Assembly: GCA_000690595.2 (NCBI GenBank)
Contig: JHUT02000019.1
Coordinates: 1-33,614 of the forward strand
Direction of reading: 5' to 3'
Source of the DNA: Natrinema mahii
GTDB lineage: Archaea > Halobacteriota > Halobacteria > Halobacteriales > Natrialbaceae
Length of the DNA stretch: 33,614 bases
Under the pieces are notes generated by a model. The model did not search any database. It had not been told where the DNA came from and saw only the letters and a program-made list of their open reading frames with translations. Positions within the stretch are counted from its first letter, which is position 1. Every line of letters begins with the position of its first letter. The translations under genes and the position numbers were made by a program. Of the stretch, positions 32,979-33,614 are shown one piece after another.

Positions 32979-33506
32979 ATGACGAATCAGGACCTCATCG
33001 ACGCTCTCCGTGCGGCCGACGCCGTGCAGTTCGGCGAGTTCGAACTCTCCCACGGCGGCACCAGCGAGTACTACGTCGACAAGTACCTCTTCGAGACCGA
33101 GCCGGACTGTCTCGAGGCCATCAGCGAGGCCTTCGCCGAGCGGCTCGCCCCCGACGACAAACTCGGTGGCGTCGCCCTGGGCGGCGTCCCCCTCGCCGCA
33201 GCGACCAGCGTCGCGGCCGGCGTCCCCTACGTCATCGCGCGCAAGCAGCGCAAAGAGTACGGAACGGCCAACCTCGTCGAGGGCCGCCTCGAGGACGGCG
33301 AGGAGGTCGTCGTCGTCGAGGACATCGTGACGACGGGGACGAGCCTCGTGGAAGCCGTCGAGGCGCTGCGGGAGGCGGGCGCGACCGTCGAGCGCGCGCT
33401 GGTCGTCGTCGACCGCGAGGAAGGCGGCCGCGAGAACGTCGAAGACGTCGGCGTCGAGATGGAGGCGCTGGTGACCGCGAGCGACCTACTGGCTGACAGA
33501 AACTGA
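32979..33506 (+). CDS. pyrE: Orotate phosphoribosyltransferase
   Basis: A 175-residue enzyme that joins orotate to PRPP to give OMP in pyrimidine synthesis. The PRPP-binding signature is [18 protein letters not shown]. The N-terminal [16 protein letters not shown] matches the orotate-binding start, and [12 protein letters not shown] holds the flexible-loop lysines. Length is typical of archaeal OPRT. The open frame extends to 32817, but the TATA-like box at 32949 and the family start [11 protein letters not shown] fix the ATG at 32979. This gene is commonly used as a pyrimidine marker in haloarchaea. Confidence 0.96.
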   Translation: MTNQDLIDALRAADAVQFGEFELSHGGTSEYYVDKYLFETEPDCLEAISEAFAERLAPDDKLGGVALGGVPLAAATSVAAGVPYVIARKQRKEYGTANLVEGRLEDGEEVVVVEDIVTTGTSLVEAVEALREAGATVERALVVVDREEGGRENVEDVGVEMEALVTASDLLADRN

Positions 33507-33614
33507 GTACCTGTTCGTCTATTTCAGGGCAGTCAGCTGCTATTGGTTGTGACTGAGGAGAATATAAGAAATCGGATCAGACAAACATAATATCGGCACT
33601 GTCTAGTTGAGCCA

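Noticed and set aside
1..33614. CRISPR array, tRNA or rRNA genes
   Set aside because: No regularly spaced repeats beyond the two-copy direct repeat at 10183, and no cloverleaf or rRNA-like segment was recognised by eye.

Overview
The window looks like the chromosome of a halophilic archaeon of the Natrialba/Haloterrigena/Natrinema kind. The evidence is high GC with strong G/C third positions, very acidic proteins, archaeal aRF1 (NIKS and GGQ) and archaeal lipid enzyme CarS, a Tat-type lipoprotein, and mostly leaderless promoters with a TATA-like box about 25-35 bp before the ATG. The genus is inference. I saw no rRNA, tRNA, CRISPR array or intact transposase.

Left part (1-9 kb), mostly housekeeping: a truncated flippase-like membrane protein and an NAD-dependent sugar epimerase, prf1 (aRF1) divergent from a MinD/ParA ATPase, an acidic lipoprotein convergent with argS, a small membrane protein and a zinc-ribbon NUDIX hydrolase. 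From 7.9 to 13.5 kb, on the minus strand, lie a threonine-synthase-like PLP enzyme coupled to an AstE/AspA-type deacylase, proline dehydrogenase, and an amino-acid permease fused to two UspA domains.

Right part (13.5-32 kb) holds the most interesting content. It carries a set of catabolic genes: a diaminobutyrate-type class III aminotransferase with a RidA protein, two AbgA-like M20 amidohydrolases, a BCCT transporter, a second class III aminotransferase, an M24-fold protein closely resembling ectoine hydrolase DoeA/EutD, glutamate dehydrogenase, a D-2-hydroxyacid dehydrogenase, and a threonine-dehydratase-like enzyme (EutB-like). Together they suggest uptake and breakdown of ectoine and perhaps hydroxyectoine: BCCT import, DoeA ring opening, M20 deacetylation, transamination of 2,4-diaminobutyrate, and recycling of glutamate by GDH. 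Unrelated genes (carS, DUF4870, DUF502 and winged-helix membrane proteins) are interspersed.

The promoters of six of these transcription units contain a related 17-bp inverted repeat, consensus TAnACA-N5-TGTnTA. Two copies are perfect (TACACA-N5-TGTGTA at 22706 and 29181). I propose a local regulon under one unidentified regulator that is not evident in this window. Other oddities are a frameshifted tandem paralog of a winged-helix membrane protein (16920-17490), an 84-bp palindromic REP/MITE-like element (17807-17890), a perfect 21-bp direct repeat (10183-10226) and a probably frame-disrupted small membrane ORF (19322-19749). The right edge after pyrE becomes AT-rich.
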